Positions 46,390 through 58,078 of a DNA stretch of 64,000 nt are shown piece after piece (position 1 is the first letter of the stretch; every line of letters begins with the position of its first letter). The stretch spans positions 22,360,117-22,424,116 of the forward strand of contig NC_061866.1 of NCBI RefSeq assembly GCF_907164915.1. Direction: 5' to 3'. The translations under genes were made by a program, and so were the position numbers. The notes beneath the pieces were generated by a model. It had not been told where the DNA came from, did not search any database, and saw nothing but the letters and a program-made list of their open reading frames with translations. The DNA is from Impatiens glandulifera (lineage: Eukaryota > Streptophyta > Magnoliopsida > Ericales > Balsaminaceae).

Positions 46390-48132
46390 TGTTAGGATCA
46401 ATGTTGACAATAGAGACGGGGTCTGACTATTGGGAATAGTTTACAAACATTAATTCGATTTTAACTCTGTTAGAAGTTAAAATCTATTTCTATTCTTCAC
46501 AAATCTTCACAAACTCTTGAACATGTTTAAGTGCGGAAACATTTGTTGGATTTAAAACTTCAGATGAATGAATGTTAATGGCAGAAAGCAAAGACCACAG
46601 AGAGTTTTATGGATGTTCGGAGATAAAACTCCTATGTCACCCTTCTTTCTTAATAGGAAGGATATTCACTAAAAGACTTTGATCTGTATAGAACACACTA
46701 CACAAACCTAGTCAGAAACCACATGACTTGACAACCGCCTTCTTCTGAACTTCTAGCTAACTCTCTGTTGAACAGAACAACCTTTATTCAACTTACAATA
46801 CTGAAATTTCACACAGAAAGAACAATATATGATTTACAATATGATCACAACTAGACAATAGGTAATTTGCTTGAGCTTGAGAGAGATTATACAATCAGAT
46901 AGCAAGAGAAAGTGAGGGCTGACAAGAAAAAAAATGTCTGAAGCGAAGTTATGTCAAGCAATTATATGTCACCCATTTTTTTCGTCTATTGTCCTTGGGT
47001 AATAATTAATATATTTGGAGCACCAACGATATAATATTCTTTGTGGACACGTGGCATGTGTTTGTTGGATGACCGCCAATAGTACAACAGTACAGTAGAC
47101 TCTAAGTATTGGGATCGTGGTCGTACCAGACATGTAGTGCGTTGAATATCCTCTGATATACTGTTGTACTAAAGAGTTACAAGGTGGGAAATTTGAATGA
47201 TAAACGCGTACGTGGAAGTTACTCATTTGTTAAGGACATCTGGCTTGTCAGGCCATTGAAAACAAACATAGTAGAAGAGCTGAGTAGAGAAGCAGACGCT
47301 CCTTTGGACGTCTGATTAAGTCGGAAGATGTCTATCTACGCATCTTCATTAGACTGCATCTAAGAAGAAGTTAGATGGCGTCTATCTACGCTTCTTCATT
47401 AGAACGCGTCTAAAGAATTTAGACGACGTCTAACTGCGCTTTTCTTATACCGCATCTGAAGAAGTTAGACAATGTCAAAATGTGCTTTCCTTAGACCGCG
47501 TCTGAAGGAGTTAGACTACGTCTAATCGCGCTTTCCTTAGACCATGCCTGAAGGATTTAGACGATGTATAACAATGCTTTCCTTAGACCGTGTCTGAAGG
47601 ATTTAGACCACGTCTAACCGTGCTTTCCTTAGACCGCGTCTGAAGGAGTTAGACCACGTCTAACTACGCTTTCCTTAGACTACGTCTAAAGGAGTTAGAC
47701 CACGTCTAACTTCTCTTTTCTTAGACCGCGTCTAAATGAGTTATACCACGTCTAACTACGCTTTCCCTAGATCACGTCTAAAAAAGTTAGACGACGTCTA
47801 ACCGCGCCTTTCTTAGAACGCGTTTGAAGAAGTTAGACCACATATAACCGCGCTTTCCTTCGACCGCGTCTGAAGCAGTTAGACCACGTCTAATCGACTA
47901 AGCAGTCTATTTGAGTTTCCTTGAGATGTATCTGCGAGAAAATAATTTCACAACTTAGTTTTATTTGTTTGCAATATTAAATTAAGCTATTTAGCTTTGC
48001 CTGTTCCTAACTAGGTTTTATTTAGATTAATTCGCATATCATCAATATATTTCCATCCTATACTAAAGAAAATGTTGTATTAAATAAACTTATTTATTAA
48101 GTTCATTTTAACCAAATTGAATAGACCTAACA
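46390..48132 (-). mobile_element. 3' LTR of Sire-like Copia
   Basis: TGTTAGGATC (46390) to GACCTAACA (48132), 1743 bp; a PPT complement follows at 48133-48147, so this is the 3' LTR of a minus-strand element. Family core at about 46607. The reading at 46969-47226 is LTR, not a gene. Confidence 0.9.
47290..47900. repeat. About 45-bp palindromic minisatellite in LTR
   Basis: About 13 units of AGTTAGACCACGTCTAACTA with CGCTTTCCTTAGACCGCGTC; both TTAGACC..GTCTAA and TTAGACCGCGTCTGAA are palindromic. Confidence 0.9.
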
Positions 48133-48147
48133 ATTTTCTCCTTTTTG
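48133..48147 (-). promoter_or_regulatory. Polypurine tract (Sire-like)
   Basis: Minus strand AAAAAGGAGAAAAT directly before the LTR start TGTTAGG(TC) at 48132. Confidence 0.8.
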
Positions 48148-48443
48148 ATGATGTTAAAACTTAGTTAGAAAATCAAGTAGATTAGCAAAAATTCACACAT
48201 ATTTCAGACAATAAGGATTTAATTTTATATATATAAGCAAAAATTCCCATTAACAATCAAAAAGTTAGGTTTTTCCTAAATTGGGTCTATCCTATCATTC
48301 TCTTCCCTTGATGATAATCCTTTTTGCATTATCTTCCCCCTTGATGGCAGGCCGATTCTTTCCCCCTTTTGACATCATCGGGGAGGGCCATCTGTTCCAG
48401 CGGCTCGCCTATCAGATATTTCCTTTAAATCCCTTTGAAGCCT

Positions 48444-49160
48444 CTAACTTTTTTTCATGTCCTTTGCTCTCTCCACTATCAATAAATAATTATAGACTCT
48501 TTGATCGTCTATGACTTTGGTGGACTTAATGCGGACCCCGTGTCCAACATTAACTTCAAGATGTTCGAACATCATGCTGAGTTGAGAAGCATACCCAGTT
48601 ATCTTTCTTGGAGAAGAGATCAGCTTCACCAAGTTATTGAAAAGGATTTTAGATCAATTGATGGCTATTCCCCTAGTTATAGCCACCATCATCTCCAAGC
48701 GATCTTTGGAATATACATTATTTTCAACTTGAGCCAGGAGAGATTTAGAAACGATGTCATTAAGAATACCAAACTTAGGTTTTAGGGAAGACTTCTTCCC
48801 GTGAGTTTCAACATGAAAGGAGATATCTGAGAAAATTAACTTCATCTCAGACAGAATATCATTTGGAGAGGTGTGAAACTCTGTCAACCCCTTAGTAGGA
48901 AGCTCGAAGAATTGAGCGAAGAATTCTTCAGAGATGGAAATGTTTGCTCCTGTTATTGTCGATTGGATAACGCCATCGACCATTTTTATAGTTTCAAAGA
49001 ACTCACAAACCTCTTGTTCGTGAATGATGAAAGATCCTCCAAGAATCTTCCTCAAACCAGAAGCTCCAAGGGTATTGAACATTACAACCATTTTTGAAAG
49101 CGACACAGAGAGGACGAACTCAAAGTTTACTTGCAGAGTGTTAAACACAATGAAGGCCAT
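48444..49160 (-). pseudogene. Extra ORF of Sire-like Copia, N-terminal part
   Basis: ATG 49160 opens 168 codons (AFIVFNTLQVNFEFVLSVSL; VMFNTLGASGLRKILGGSFI; ISEEFFAQFFELPTKGLTEF; FGILNDIVSKSLLAQVENNV) ending at TGA 48654. The same frame continues through SKILFNNLVKLISSPRKITG and YASQLSMMFEHLEVNVG to about 48444, so a single nonsense codon splits one protein. Function is unknown. I have seen this family only as a plant retroelement-associated hypothetical protein, as far as I recall. It lies between pol and 3' LTR, where Sire-type elements often place an additional (env-like) ORF; no signal peptide or membrane segment is visible here. A TATA-like box lies about 150 bp upstream (about 49300). 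Confidence 0.7.
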
Positions 49161-49199
49161 ATCTGTGTTTTGGAGGAGTTTAGATGGAATGTACTAATG

Positions 49200-50100
49200 G
49201 TTTTAGACAGCTAGAGCTCTCAAGGATTTTTCTTAGTGAGAGAAAACGATTATTCAGAACCACAAGGAAGATAATGAATCTGTTCGGATGTGTTAGTTAC
49301 TCTTTATACAGTAACACTGACACATGACTCTGAAAGTCATCATTAAAAGAAAACCTTCATTTAATGTATAAACGTGTTCCCAATAAAATCATGATTAAAG
49401 AGAAAACGTCATTTTAAACAGAAATATCCTACATTCAATCATTAATCGAATGGCGTGAAATAATTAACCGTCATAATATTAGTCATATTTTTAACTTGAA
49501 AAGACACGTGTCTTCAAGTTATTCGAAATATGACTATTCAATTTATGGGTGGGAAAAGTACATAGACAACTCATGAGACTTTGGACAGCTGTCCCACTCG
49601 TCCGAAGATGAGACGTCTAAAAAACACACGTAGTTAGACATCGTCTATAGCTATCTGTATACCTTACGTCTAGGCTGGGTAGACGTCTGTTTGGACTGCG
49701 TCCGATCACGCACGTCTACAAATGCTTAGCAAGTCTAGACGTCGTCTATCAAACACGTCTACAGATGCTTAACACGTTTTGACATCGTCTAATAAACACG
49801 TCTACAGACGCTTATCAAGTCTGGACATTGTTTAATCAAACACGTCTACAGACGCTTAGCAAGTATGGATGTTGTCTAATCAAACACGTCTAAAAACGCT
49901 TAGCAAGTTTGGATGTTGTCCAATAAAACACGTCTACAGACGCTTCAAACGTCTTCTTCACAATTAGACATCTAACCAAGCTTATATGCAAGTTTCTTAA
50001 GCATAACTCGTCTAAGTACGGGGTTCCTTTAGACAACTGATCTAATCAGTCCGATTGAGACCTCCGTCTACACACGTTTGTTCACCCACTTTAATCAACA
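49200..50100 (-). promoter_or_regulatory. LTR-like, palindrome-rich segment between pol and extra ORF
   Basis: On the minus strand a purine tract (50101-50115) is followed by TGTTGATTAAAGTGGG at 50100, then a roughly 41-bp array of CACGTCTACAGACGCTTAGC with GTCTAGACGTCGTCTA (49600-49960), then CAGTATAAAGAGTAACTA-like TATA sequence near 49300, then the extra ORF at 49160. The layout imitates PPT plus LTR, but the family core and TAGGATC edge are missing at the far end. It may be a second LTR type, an LTR relic, or an internal promoter region. Confidence 0.5.
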
Positions 50101-50115
50101 AATTTCCCCCTCAAT
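50101..50115 (-). promoter_or_regulatory. Second polypurine tract
   Basis: Minus strand reads TTGAGGGGGAAATT immediately before TGTTGATTAAAG. Sire-type elements can carry more than one PPT between pol and the 3' LTR. Confidence 0.65.
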
Positions 50116-50199
50116 TTGTGCATGATTAATTAAATAAATAAAAATTAATTTTGGTATACAAGACCCAAAACATTTGTAAAGTAAGAAAACTTAGTTTCA

Positions 50200-52465
50200 G
50201 GAAGTGACTTCGTGAACACGTCTACCACTTGATGATCCGTTGGGACTTATTCTAGACAAATATGCTTCTAATTGACATGCTTCCGGATGAAATGGTGTTT
50301 TATGTCGATATGTTTTGTCCGAGAGTGCAACACCGTGTTATATGTAATAGCTATAGCACTAGTGTTGTGAAATAAAATCGGTGACTCGTTCGCCTCAATG
50401 TCGTAGTCCCTCAACTATTGTTGAACCCACAAAAGCTGAAAGTAGTAACTACATGCAGCAAGGTACTCGGCCTCTACTATAGACGTGGCGACGGACGTTT
50501 GCTTCTTGCTGAACCAAGAGATTAGACGATCACCAAAGAACTGACAAGTTCCACTAGTGCTCTTTCAAACGATCTTACAACATGCATAGTCTACATCAGA
50601 ATAGCTAGTTAAATTGAAACTGGAATCCTTTGGATACCATAATCCCATATTTTGAGTTCCCTTTAAATATTTCAAAATACTCTTAGCAGGGACATAATGA
50701 GATTATTTAGGGTTAGCTTGAAATCTTCCACAAACATCGACAACAAACTCGATGTCTGGTCGGCTAGTAGTTAGGTAGAGCAATGAACCGATGATCCTTC
50801 TATAAGTAGTTATGTCTACACTTTGACCATCTTCATCCTTGTCAAGCTTGCTAGAAAAGTTCATTGGAGTAGCTGCAGCTGAGCAGTTTTCCATTCCAAA
50901 CTTCTTTGCAGCTCCCTAGTGTATTTGGCCTGGTTGATGAGCATGTCATCTTTAAGTTGGCGAACTTGAATAACGGGAAAGAAGTTCAATTCTCTCATCA
51001 TGTTCATTTCAAAATTTTCCTACATCAACTTAGAGAATTTCTCACATAATTTGGGGTTAGTTGACGCAAATATAATATCATCAACATAAACTTGAACAAG
51101 CAAGATATGAGAGTCTTTAACAAATCTAAACAGAGTTTTATCTACTGTGCCAATCACAAAATCATGATCAAATAAAAACTTTTTTAAAGTATCATACCAA
51201 GCTCTAGGAGCTTATTTAAGATCATATAAAGTTTTGTCAAGGTTAAAAACATGATATGGTAAGGAATGATCTTGAAAACCAGAAGGTTGTTTAACATACA
51301 CATCTTCATTTTAAAATGCATTTATTACATCCATTTGAAAAACTTTAAGGTTTTTGAATGATGCATAAGCTAAGAAGATTTTGATTTCTTCAAGTCTCGC
51401 AATAGGGTGGAATGACTCCTCAAAGTCAATTCTCTCCTCCTGTCTAAAGCCTTGGGCTACCAATCGGGCTTTATTTCTCATAACCAAGCCATCTTCACTA
51501 AGCTTGTTTTGAAAAACCCATATGGTTCCAATAACTGATTAATTAGTCGGTCTTGGAGTCAGATGCCACACTTTATTTCTTTCAAATTGATTCAACTCCT
51601 TTTGCATTGCATTGACCCAATCTGGTTCAAGCAATGTTTCATTGATCTTCTTTGGCTTAATTTGATAAATAAAGAAAGATTTTGTCATTTTATTTAGTAA
51701 TTGGTGTCTAATACTAAGAGGAACATTAGGATTACCAATTATTAATTCAGGTGGATGATTTCTGTTCCATTTGAAGCTTGGTCCTAAAGGATCAGATGTC
51801 TAGTTAGACGACCCCGCGACGTCTGAACTATCAGCCTAAGCTGAATTGTAGTTTGGACGTTGGTTGACTCTCAACTGGATCAGCCATCTGATCAGATGAG
51901 TTAATCTTATTGACCGGAGCATCATCATCACTATCAGATTAATACTTGTCGCTTCTAATTTTTTAGTAATTTCAACGAATTCATCAAAATTATTTTCAAT
52001 AGATTCATCACAAACAACATGATAGGATTCTTCAATAGTTAGTGTTCGACTATTAAACACTCTATAATCTTTATTGACCAAGGAGTATCCTAGAAAGATT
52101 CCAGCATATGATTTAGCATCAAACACAGTCAAATGATTTTTCTCATTGTTGTGAATAAAACACTTAAACCCGAAAATTATAAAGTATGAAACTTTAGAAA
52201 TTCTTCCATAAAACAGTTCATAGGTTGTTTTGCTAAAGCGTTTGTTAATCATTGACCGATTTTAAGTATATTAAGATATGTTTATGGCTTCTATCCATAG
52301 CTTCTAAGAGAAACCTAAGTCGGCTAGCATAAATCTCGTTGCTTCGTTTAGTATTTTGAGTCTCATCTTAGCAACACCATTTTACTGTGGAGTTCTGGCA
52401 CTAGATAACTCGTGTCTAATACCAGACTCCTTCAGGTAAGAATATAGGCATCTGTTGGTGAATTC
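50200..52465 (-). pseudogene. Sire/Maximus-type Copia pol (integrase end, RT, RNase H start)
   Basis: Reading down from 52465: integrase end (ESGIRHELSSARTPQ, stop, NGVAKMRLKILNEATRFMLA), in which the catalytic Glu region reads AKMR; the SH3-like tail (YELFYGRISKVSYFIIFGFK, AGIFLGYSLVNKDYRVFNSR); a poorly readable linker; the RT with YVDDIIFAST (about 51088-51059); then NCSAAATPMNFSSKLDKDED, SLLYLTTSRPDIEFVVDVCG and RFQANPK (50894-50703), and RNase H down to about 50200. The DIIFAST and GRFQANPK wording is characteristic of the Sire lineage. Truncated at 52465 by a junction with an LTR fragment. Multiple stops; non-functional. Confidence 0.88.
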
Positions 52466-52630
52466 GGTTAGTCTAATGAACCTCATTTAGACTTAGTCTA
52501 ATTTATCACGTTTTTGATACACCTGCACCAAAACAATTAAACGGCTTAGGTTAAGTTTTAAACAAACTTATCATCAAAATTCCGTTAGTTAAAATGATTT
52601 GACCCTTAGTCAAAATAATTTGACCCAACA
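52466..52630 (-). mobile_element. Sire-like LTR fragment
   Basis: Only the last 165 bp of the plus-strand right side are present (TCTAATTTATCACGTTTTTG to TTTGACCCAACA), matching 30020-30143. It joins the integrase of a neighbouring element at about 52465 without target duplication, so it is a deletion or recombination junction. Confidence 0.8.
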
Positions 52631-52645
52631 ATTTCCCCCTTTTGA
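52631..52645 (-). promoter_or_regulatory. Polypurine tract (Sire-like)
   Basis: Minus strand CAAAAGGGGGAAAT abuts TGTTGGGTC at 52630, the cleanest PPT/LTR junction of the family. Confidence 0.88.
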
Positions 52646-52860
52646 TGATGATGTTAAAACTTTGTGCAATTAAATAGATAAATATCCATCCAATTTAAAG
52701 AAAGAGTACTTGTTCGCAATTTACAGAAATGAGTACCAAAAACCAACATTCAAAAACCAAGATTAAAAAACCAAGTTCACAAACCAACAAAAGATAGTTT
52801 AGAAGAAGAGACATTATTGATCTTCCCTTTTCACTTCAATTGGGTAGTTGAATCCTTCAC

Positions 52861-54682
52861 CTTTCAGAAGTTATGAAAAGGAGGGAGAGAATGGCCACCA
52901 TGACCACTTCCACCACCACAATCACCACTACAACCTCCACCTCTTTTGGTTGGCCTGCAACTTCCATCACCGGTTTGTTTTCTCTTTGATCTAGTGCAAG
53001 TTGAAACACCACTGCCTCCTCTACTGCTACTGCCTCTTCTAGAACTTACTTCCCCCTTTTTAACATTATCATCGCTATGGGAAATGAGGTTCTTCTCTTT
53101 ATTAACAGTTTCTTCAGCATCTTCAACGACCTGAATTTGCCTTGCAAAGGAATCAGCTTGTTCCAATCGCTCAACATCAGCTCTGCACATATGACCATGT
53201 ATCTCAACCATTTGACTTTGAATCAGGCTCATTCCATCCATGACTTCATGATGAAGTTCAATGGTGTTTTCCCTTTCGCAGTCAAGTAAATCAATCTACC
53301 GTTTGAAGAAGTTCTTTTCGAATTTGGTGTATGTCTTGTTGAGGATATTGATCTCGTATGTGTTCCTCTTCAAGGCTTGTTCAATTTCATTATGAGTTTT
53401 ACGAAGAGATGCAAATCCTTCTTGTTTGATTTCTGAGTCTTCATAATCTTCAACATGTTGGATTGTATTTCAGCAACATTCTTCTGAAGGGTGCCCATCA
53501 TTGCTGTCATTGACTTCATAAGCTTTGCACCACCAACAGATGATCCTTCACTTAAGAATCTCTTGAGTGTGAACCTGCAGGGACTACTCTGGTTCATCGT
53601 TCTCTGAATCACTTTTATACTTTCTCTCTTCTTCATCACCCAGAATATCTTCACACACCTTGTGAATTTGGTCAGACGTACCGTTTGAATGATGAGGAAG
53701 GTCAACAATGTTATCATGAATGTTCGCAGCCGTAATCATCGAGGTTGGTTGAGGAGAATCTTCAGAACTTTCGGAGGACGTATCATTGTTATCTGGTTCC
53801 CCCTTAGATGAAGAACTCATCTCAGATTCCTTGTCTTTTAAGGGTTCCCCTCTCAAATCGTGCTTCATTAGGCTGAGTGACTTCAACTTCCTTCTCTAGA
53901 GATGCTTCTGATTCGAGAATAGGGGACTCCATCACTTCTTCTTCTTGGGTTACAAGAGTTTGAACAGGTTCCATATCGACTTCTTCTTCTTCAATTATAG
54001 GATTGGGTTGAACTGGTTCCATAATCTGTTCAGTTCTGGGTTGAGCCATTAGACGTTTTTCTTCAATAGAAAGGCTTCCTAGTTCAATGAGAAGAGCAGT
54101 AGCTTGCTCATCTTCCGAAGGAGCAAAATCACAATCATCGGATAGTTGCATAAGGTCATCTTCATCAGAAGGGTTTCCGAAAGGATTCCCAGAGCAATCA
54201 GCTTCATGAACGTACCTGAGAATGATAGAAATGTAGTCCTGCATTATTTCATCAAGTCTTTTCAGAGTCTTCTCCTCTGCATCAGCATTCCTTTCCAAAG
54301 GATTGAAGTTGGCTTTTATGGCTTCTAGGATCGGAAAGACAGCCCGACCTCTCAAATTTGCTTCAACCAGCTCTTTTCTCTTTAGAGCTACATAGACTTC
54401 CGACGTTTTAGCCCATTTCAGGACTCTCTTTTCAACGTTGATCAGCTTCAACCATTGATTGCTTATGCCTTTTCCCTTGATGACCTCATCATACCTAACG
54501 GACATTCTGTTCAAGACCCAAGTATCAAAGATCTTGATCTTCTCAGCGGCCCTTACTTTGGCCTGATCCATCATTAGGTTGACGATGCATGTTGCCTTTG
54601 AGACCTCATCATTCGAGTAGGTTGCAATTGCTTTGACTTTTCCAATAACCTCAACAGGTTTTGCTAAGGTCTTCGCGTCTCT
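52861..54682 (-). pseudogene. Extra ORF of Sire-like Copia, C-terminal part
   Basis: Open from 54682 (DAKTLAKPVEVIGKVKAIAT), then MMDQAKVRAAEKIKIFDTWV, VALKRKELVEANLRGRAVFP, NADAEEKTLKRLDEIMQDYI and a Glu-rich tail ending at about 53822. A frameshift near 53840 leads to a Ser/Asp-rich part (53886-53584). A frame near 53717-53370 holds AKLMKSMTAMMGTLQKNVAE, coiled-coil-like. The last part (53241-52864) ends in a Ser/Gly/Arg-rich tail (SSRRGSSSRGGSGVSTCTRS). Position before PPT and LTR, and the tail style, suggest it is the distal part of the same protein family as 48444-49160, from another copy. Function unknown. Confidence 0.6.
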
Positions 54683-55317
54683 TTAAGGACTTCGTGTAAC
54701 GGGATGGCCTTCGCGTCTCACTAAGGTCTTCACGTCCCGTTACCATAATGTTCTAAGAAATCAAATCCTTACATCTATATTAAAACAACAATGCATCATC
54801 ATTAATCTAAGAAACTAAGGAAGGAAAACTTCATTTCAAAACCATGAAAGTGAAACTTCAAAGCTGAAGTGCTGTAAGAAAGGATACTAAATTGAGTATC
54901 ATTCCTTGCCTGCACTTCAGACTTTAAGATAACCTTCAATGTAAAACCATTGCATGTATGTAATAGAAATTTTACCTCTATTTATAAACTAAAGAAACAT
55001 AAAAAGAAGTGTAACTTTAACTTTAATTTTAAACTTTAACTTTAAACTTTAAAACTTTAACTTTAATTTTAAACTTTAACTTTAAACTTTAAAACTTTAA
55101 CTTTAATTTTAAACTTTAACTTTAAACTTTAAAACTTTAACTTGAAACTTTAAACATTAACATAAAAAGAAATATAATGCATGAAACTACCACAATTCAG
55201 TTCAATTAACAACATAAAGAACACTACTTATCACAAACCAACACAATTCAATTCAATTAACAACATAAGGAACACTACAACTTATCACAAACTAACACAA
55301 TCTTAAAAATAAATGGT
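54683..55317. other. Non-genic DNA with AAGGTCTTCGCGTCTC and ACTTTAA repeats
   Basis: AAGGTCTTCGCGTCTC recurs about three times at 54666-54740 in diverged form. A regular array follows at 55010-55150. No gene is supported. It marks the border between the Sire-like remnant and the MULE fragment. Confidence 0.6.
55010..55150. repeat. About 45-bp AACTTTAA-based array
   Basis: Three near-identical units of TTTAATTTTAAACTTTAACT followed by TTAAACTTTAAAACTTTAAC. Confidence 0.92.
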
Positions 55318-57125
55318 TCAAGCTAAAGACTCATATTGTTGAGATGATGACTCATACTTTTGAGATGATGATGCTCTTGCAGTAGATGGTGTAGGCATCA
55401 CTGCTTTGTATGTTTCCATATTATGTCCTAGTCCAGCACATGAGCTACATTGTCTCGGGACCTTACGTACCTCACATTGGGATGACATACGCTTTGTTTG
55501 TGGCTGCCCTTTCTTAACTTTAACATGTGATTTTAGACACACACGTTGTTTGATAATTTCGGGAACATCCCAATCATCTTCATCACCAACATGATAACAT
55601 ATCTTTCCATATACATTTATCCGAGATTCAGTTGTGTAATATCAGTGAGCATGGAAAATAGAACGATTAAACAATTGGTTAAATAAATTGAACATGTAAG
55701 GTGAATAATACCTTGAATAGAAGTCATAAGAAACCAAATTGCGATGACGGGCAACAGCCATTGCATGCGTACAAGGAAGACCGAAAACTTCAAATACAAG
55801 TGCAGTTCATGTCTTTCAAATAGACTTTAAAATAGGATTCATTGTCATGCACATAAAACTCGAATTGGTTAAGCGATGATTCTATATAGAATTTGGCTTT
55901 CTCGAATCCCTCACGTAAAATTTTTTCATAAGTTGGAGATAAATATTTTTGGTGGTTGGATGTTTTTTCTCTTTTATCATTAAATCAATGTTGTATTGTG
56001 AATCTTAAATACTCATCCATTGCTGAAATGGGATACTTTCTGGCTTCCCTACTCTGACTATTAAAACTCTTAGCATAATTATTTGTGAGTTGATTGTAAC
56101 GCTTATCGGGAAAAAATTCTCTACTCCATCTTTCAAACCCAATTTTTTCCAAATAGGCAACAATCCTTTGATCATTAACCTTGATCTTGTCAAAAACGAT
56201 TAAAGTTGAGGATAATGTACGCACGAGAAGCTAAATCAAACTACATATGACATTTATCAGTTTTTAATTTGACCGTAATATTCATCTTTATGTGATATGT
56301 GCACGCATCGTGGTCTGCTTCTAGAAAAAACAACACACAAGACATTGGCGATACTTGGGTGTCTATCGGATACGAACACGAGATCATTAATTAATCCAAT
56401 TACTTCTCTCAGTTTTTGCATAAAATAATTCCAGGAGTTATTATTATCTAAATCAACAACATCGAATGCGACATAATATAGTTGCTCATTCGTATCTAAT
56501 GCAATAACCACCAATAGTTGACCTCCCACCTTGTGCTTAAGAAAATTGACACAACGCATAATAAATGATGGAAAAAGGCTTTGAAACCCCTAATTGAGAG
56601 GCCTAGGGACATGAACATATACTTGAAGTGGCCGAGTTCATCTATCTAGTTGTCTGTTATGGTACCCAGATTATTCTTCTCCAACATGTAAAGGTATGAT
56701 GGAAATTTTCCATAGGAATCCTCTACCATTCCTCGCACCGCCATTAAATCTGTTTCCCTTGCCCTCCAAGCCTTATTATATGTCAAATATATCTCATAAG
56801 TTGTTTGCATGTCTTCAATTATTTTCTTAGGTAAGTGGTTATGGTGATGGTCCATGTACTTACTCTTCATGCACTTCCCAATAACCCATGCTGGTGTTTG
56901 CATTTTTGTCTCTATCCTCGACAAAACTGAGCATGAGTGTTGTTGGTCGAATTTCCGGATCTCAAACATCTCAGATAATTTACCTTTCACAGCACACAAT
57001 CTCCACTTGCATGTCTCATCCAAACAATTAATATACCAAAGATGTTTTCTTGACTTCTCCACTTTGAATTCAAAATGATTAGTCATCACATAGTTGAAGT
57101 TCTTTTTTATTATTAAACAACGCAC
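55318..57125 (-). pseudogene. MULE transposase (MuDR type) pseudogene
   Basis: From 57125: N-terminal DNA-binding part (NHFEFKVEKSRKHLWYINCL, then CKWRLCAVKG and QQHSC), stop at about 56646, then the MULE core (VNFLKHKVGGQLLVVIALDT, YYVAFDVVDLDNNNSWNYFM, DLVFVSDRHPSI, 56559-56257). The position of the first catalytic Asp reads RC in this copy; the second (SDRH) is kept. Next comes FERWSREFFPDKRYNQLTNN (56224-55985), then a SWIM finger split by a frameshift (NCTC, then GLPCTHAMAVA, about 55810-55760), and a C-terminal CSSCAGLGHN. Domain order is normal for a Mutator transposase, but several breaks make it inactive. TIRs were not located; its 5' side is cut by the gypsy sequence at about 57126. 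Confidence 0.85.
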
Positions 57126-58042
57126 CGACTTCTAACCGAGAAATAGTCCGGCTGCATGGTATCCCAGCAAGGATAGTTTCTAACCGAGACCCACGTTTCA
57201 CTTCTCATTTCTGGGAGAGTCTTCACAAGGGTCTTGGGACAAAACTATCCTTCAGCACAGCTTTTCATCCTCAAACTGATGGCCAGTCTGAGCGTGTGAT
57301 CCAGACCCTGGAGGACTTGCTGCGGGCCTGTCTTATTGACTATGGAGGTAATTGGGAACCCAGGCTGCCTTTGATTGAATTCGCTTACAACAACAGTTTC
57401 CAATATTCCATTGGGATGGCTCCATTTGAAGCTTTATATGGGAAGAAATGCAGGACACCACTACATTGGGACGAGGTAGGCGAGAGAGTTTTGATAGGGC
57501 CAGAAATCGTATCCAACACCGTGGCCATGGTGGGCAAGATCCGGGAGCAGCTGCTTGTAGCTCAAAGAAGGCAGAAGAGTTATGCTGACAAGAAGCGCCG
57601 GGATATAAGTTTCAGTAGGGGCGACCATGTTTTCATAAAGGTCTCTCCTTGCAAAGGTATCATCAGGTTTGGGAAAAAGGGCAAGTTAAACCCAAGGTAC
57701 ATCGGCCCCTTTGAAATTCTGGAGGAAATAGGTGATGTGGCTTACAGACTTGCCCTGCCCCCAACCCTTAATACAGTCCACAACGTCTTTCATGTTTCCA
57801 ATCTAAGGAAACACATTCCAAATCCTACCCATATCATCCATCATGATGTAATGCAATGGGCACCAAACTTGACCTATGAAGAGGTCCCAACAGAAATAAT
57901 TGCAAGGCAGATCCGAAGGCTGAGGAATAAAGAAATCAACATGGTGCAGGTACTCTAGAGCAACCATTCTGTTGATGAGGCCACTTGGGAAGTAGAAGAA
58001 GATATGCAACAGAAGTATCCCGATTTATTCGGTATGTTTTAA
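57126..58042 (+). pseudogene. Ty3/gypsy integrase C-terminal half
   Basis: Opens in [34 protein letters not shown] and [20 protein letters not shown], covering the second Asp and the Glu of the integrase core. It continues without break for 220 codons (57296-57958) through [40 protein letters not shown] and [19 protein letters not shown] (57956-57958) precedes DEATWEVEEDMQQKYPDLFG, a chromodomain-like tail of Tekay/Del-type elements. The N-terminal half, RT, protease and gag are missing. One of the best-preserved coding stretches in the window, so relatively young. Confidence 0.92.
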
Positions 58043-58078
58043 TTTCGGGGTCGAAATTCATTTTAAGTAGGATCGTGT

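Noticed and set aside
52946..53289. Plus-strand frames with Leu/Ser-rich content
   Set aside because: Antisense of the Ser/Gly/Arg-rich end of the Sire-like extra ORF on the minus strand.
57803..58009. Minus-strand frame over the gypsy integrase end
   Set aside because: Shadow of the real plus-strand integrase frame.
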